From the NCBI GenBank assembly GCA_018399075.1, contig CP073763.1, positions 1,777,842 to 1,841,841 of the forward strand: a stretch of DNA of 64,000 nucleotides, read 5' to 3'. The notes beneath the pieces were generated by a model. It was given only the letters and a program-made list of their open reading frames with translations, did no database searches and had not been told where the DNA came from. Shown piece after piece: positions 62,734 through 64,000 of the stretch; the first letter of the stretch is position 1; every line of letters starts with the position of its first letter. A program made the translations under genes and the position numbers. Source of the DNA: Simkaniaceae bacterium (GTDB lineage: Bacteria; Chlamydiota; Chlamydiia; Chlamydiales; Simkaniaceae).

Positions 62734-63338
62734 CACTTCTCCTCGGATAAATTTAAAGATGCCCAGAGGGCAGGATGTTTTTCAATATGGAAGAAATCAG
62801 AGGAGAGATTAAAGTGCATTTTTTCCCCATTTTTCTTCTGAAAACGATAGGTAAACCCTAGCCGCTTAAATTCTGCGGGATCATAACCATAAAGGGCTTC
62901 TTTTGGAATCCCTATTTCGAAAAGATACGAACTTCTTTTGACAGTGGTTTTTACAGAAAAGAGCGAAGGATCGGCAATCTCATGGCTATCGTCGCCTCTA
63001 AAGCGAGTGACCTCTATCCCCACCTCTTCTTCAGGATAGAAGATAAAATGATGACAGAAGCGAGTCATTACATTGGAGTTTTTTAGATCGCGTGTATCAA
63101 TGAAAAGCTCAAGAAAGTCCCCCTCATCAATCGCTAGTTTTGCTAACATCTCTAAGAAGAGCCCCGTCGGACTCCAAAGAAGAGCCACCTTTGCTAAACA
63201 CCCATCACCGGTTAACCCTGTTCCATCTGGCAAAAGTCCCTTTTTGAAGGAGCGCTTTTTATCAGCTTTTAAAACATTTGTTCGAACATCAAAAAAAGCC
63301 GCAGGACTTAAAGGTTTAAGTTCTTTGAGGACTGACAT
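62733..63338 (-). CDS. conserved hypothetical protein (CT283-like), CBM9-like fold
   Basis: 201 residues, no signal peptide. The pattern of strands and motifs (FLELFIDTRDLKNSNVMTRFCHHFIFYPE, RFRGDDSHEIADP, SYLFEIGIPKEALYGYDPAEFKRLGFTYRFQ and ALWASLNLSEEK at the end) is like the family 9 carbohydrate-binding/DOMON-type sandwich. It sits directly upstream of gcsH (one-base overlap), the order of CT283 and CT282 in C. trachomatis by memory. Function unknown; sugar or haem binding would be a guess from fold alone. Confidence 0.65.
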   Translation of the reverse strand: MSVLKELKPLSPAAFFDVRTNVLKADKKRSFKKGLLPDGTGLTGDGCLAKVALLWSPTGLFLEMLAKLAIDEGDFLELFIDTRDLKNSNVMTRFCHHFIFYPEEEVGIEVTRFRGDDSHEIADPSLFSVKTTVKRSSYLFEIGIPKEALYGYDPAEFKRLGFTYRFQKKNGEKMHFNLSSDFFHIEKHPALWASLNLSEEK

Positions 63339-63373
63339 GAACCTATCCGGTGTAAGGGATTAATATAATTTCT

Positions 63374-64000
63374 TTAGTTTTTCTCGATGGGTTCATAATC
63401 GAGGTGAATGGCATCTTTTGCTTTTAGGCTTTCTAAAAAACCACTCATTAAATACCGTTCAGCTTCCTTTGAGAGGATTGCTTGCCCTTGTTTCATTTCG
63501 CTCGAAAAATTTCCGCTTGGAACCGATTTCTCTTGAAGCTGAAAAAATTGAAGGTTCCCCTCACTATTATGAGAGACTTCAGACCAACTTTTTTCCACCA
63601 TTGAAAAAATATCAGATGAAAACCAAGGGCTTTTTTCGTGATTCTTAAAGACCTTTCCTTCCTTAACAAGAGTCCATTGAGAATGAAGGTCTCCTTTTTG
63701 AGAAAGCTTTCCTTCTGTAGATTCTCCCTCATTTTTTCCTAAGAAGTGACTTGCATTTCCAAGCTTCCGAACCTCTTGCTCAGCAATAACCATATAAGGG
63801 TATAGACGGTATTTAGGGTAAAAGTCGTCTAAGTTTTCATGACGCTCTTCAGAAAGCTTGACCCCTAACTTAGAAACTTCTGTATCAATACCTTTTAATG
63901 TATCGGAAAAAAGAATTCTTCCTACTTCATTTTTTACTTCTTTAAGGGGCTTCCAATCATTCGCTTCCGTTTTAAAGACTCCAGGATTTTTTGATCTAAT
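63374..64000 (-). CDS. C-terminal part of an unrecognised protein (5' end outside window)
   Basis: The frame is open from the window edge to TAA at 63374-63376, about 208 residues. An ATG at 63793 is internal, as the frame continues upstream without a stop (DWKPLKEVKNEVGRILFSD, LDDFYPKYRLYPYMV). It is charged and helical, with SSEMKQGQAILSKEAERYL and MSGFLESLKAKDAIHL near the end, which recalls the tails of parvulin-type foldases such as SurA or PpiD, but no PPIase motif is in view. Identity unresolved. Confidence 0.6.
   Translation of the reverse strand: MRSKNPGVFKTEANDWKPLKEVKNEVGRILFSDTLKGIDTEVSKLGVKLSEERHENLDDFYPKYRLYPYMVIAEQEVRKLGNASHFLGKNEGESTEGKLSQKGDLHSQWTLVKEGKVFKNHEKSPWFSSDIFSMVEKSWSEVSHNSEGNLQFFQLQEKSVPSGNFSSEMKQGQAILSKEAERYLMSGFLESLKAKDAIHLDYEPIEKN

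Overview
The window looks like the chromosome of an environmental (Chlamydia-like) member of the Chlamydiota. Evidence: an Npt1-type ATP/ADP translocase, the ytgA-ytgB-ytgC(R)-ytgD-dxr-rseP metal-uptake operon with the DtxR-like domain fused to the permease, hrcA-grpE-dnaK behind a CIRCE element, a Na+-NQR nqrBCDE block, a dcw remnant (mraZ-rsmH-ftsL-pbp3-murE-amiA) and several eukaryote-like proteins (USP deubiquitinase, dual-specificity phosphatase, kinase-fold protein). From memory of the Chlamydia trachomatis gene order, four blocks match: CT728-CT727 (374-3062), CT072 to CT063 (19188-36948), CT268 to CT275 (38578-48824) and CT278 to CT283 (56950-63338). The genes between these blocks are the accessory part. 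Family and species cannot be settled from the window.

Layout. 1-3062: end of an M18 aminopeptidase, a CCC1/VIT1-like membrane protein and a P1B-type metal ATPase. 3063-3456: a structured non-coding stretch with two intrinsic terminators. 3457-10923: an OppA remnant, a membrane-anchored phosphatase, a large NAD-glutamate dehydrogenase and a methyltransferase/ATP-grasp fusion. 10967-14706: the CIRCE-controlled hrcA-grpE-dnaK chaperone operon. 14722-19139: NagZ, a ubiquitin-specific protease and a sugar-nucleotide pyrophosphorylase. 19188-27233 (minus strand): mrp-ytgABCD-dxr-rseP, almost fully overlapping and read as one operon. 27571-36948: a conserved small protein, npt1, an inverse-autotransporter-like beta-helix protein, lepA, a duplicated helical protein, a kinase-like protein and gnd. 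36984-38577: tRNA-Arg(CCT), two gene fragments and an exported isoaspartyl-methyltransferase-like gene, sitting on a synteny breakpoint.

38578-44405 (minus): amiA-murE-pbp3-ftsL-rsmH-mraZ, peptidoglycan and division genes, with rsmH split by a frameshift at a homopolymer. 44641-50065: a CT273-like protein, a TPR protein, an exported double-domain glycosyltransferase, dnaA and a MscS channel. 50292-56869: a GNAT-like protein, a ComF-like protein with a damaged PRPP site, and a 1673-residue AsmA/TamB-like protein. 56950-60658: nqrBCDE. 60664-64000: a decayed spermidine synthase with a signal peptide, an unknown protein, gcsH, a CT283-like protein and the end of an unrecognised gene.

How the genes work together: the core genes cover energy parasitism (npt1), sodium-motive respiration (nqr), metal uptake, peptidoglycan making and recycling, stress response and replication start. 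The accessory genes are rich in candidate host-directed proteins. No CRISPR array, insertion sequence, phage or rRNA gene was seen. No single multi-gene system that is clearly new stands out; the strongest leads are the USP protease, the phosphatase and kinase-like proteins, the methyltransferase/ATP-grasp fusion, the beta-helix surface protein and the breakpoint island at tRNA-Arg.
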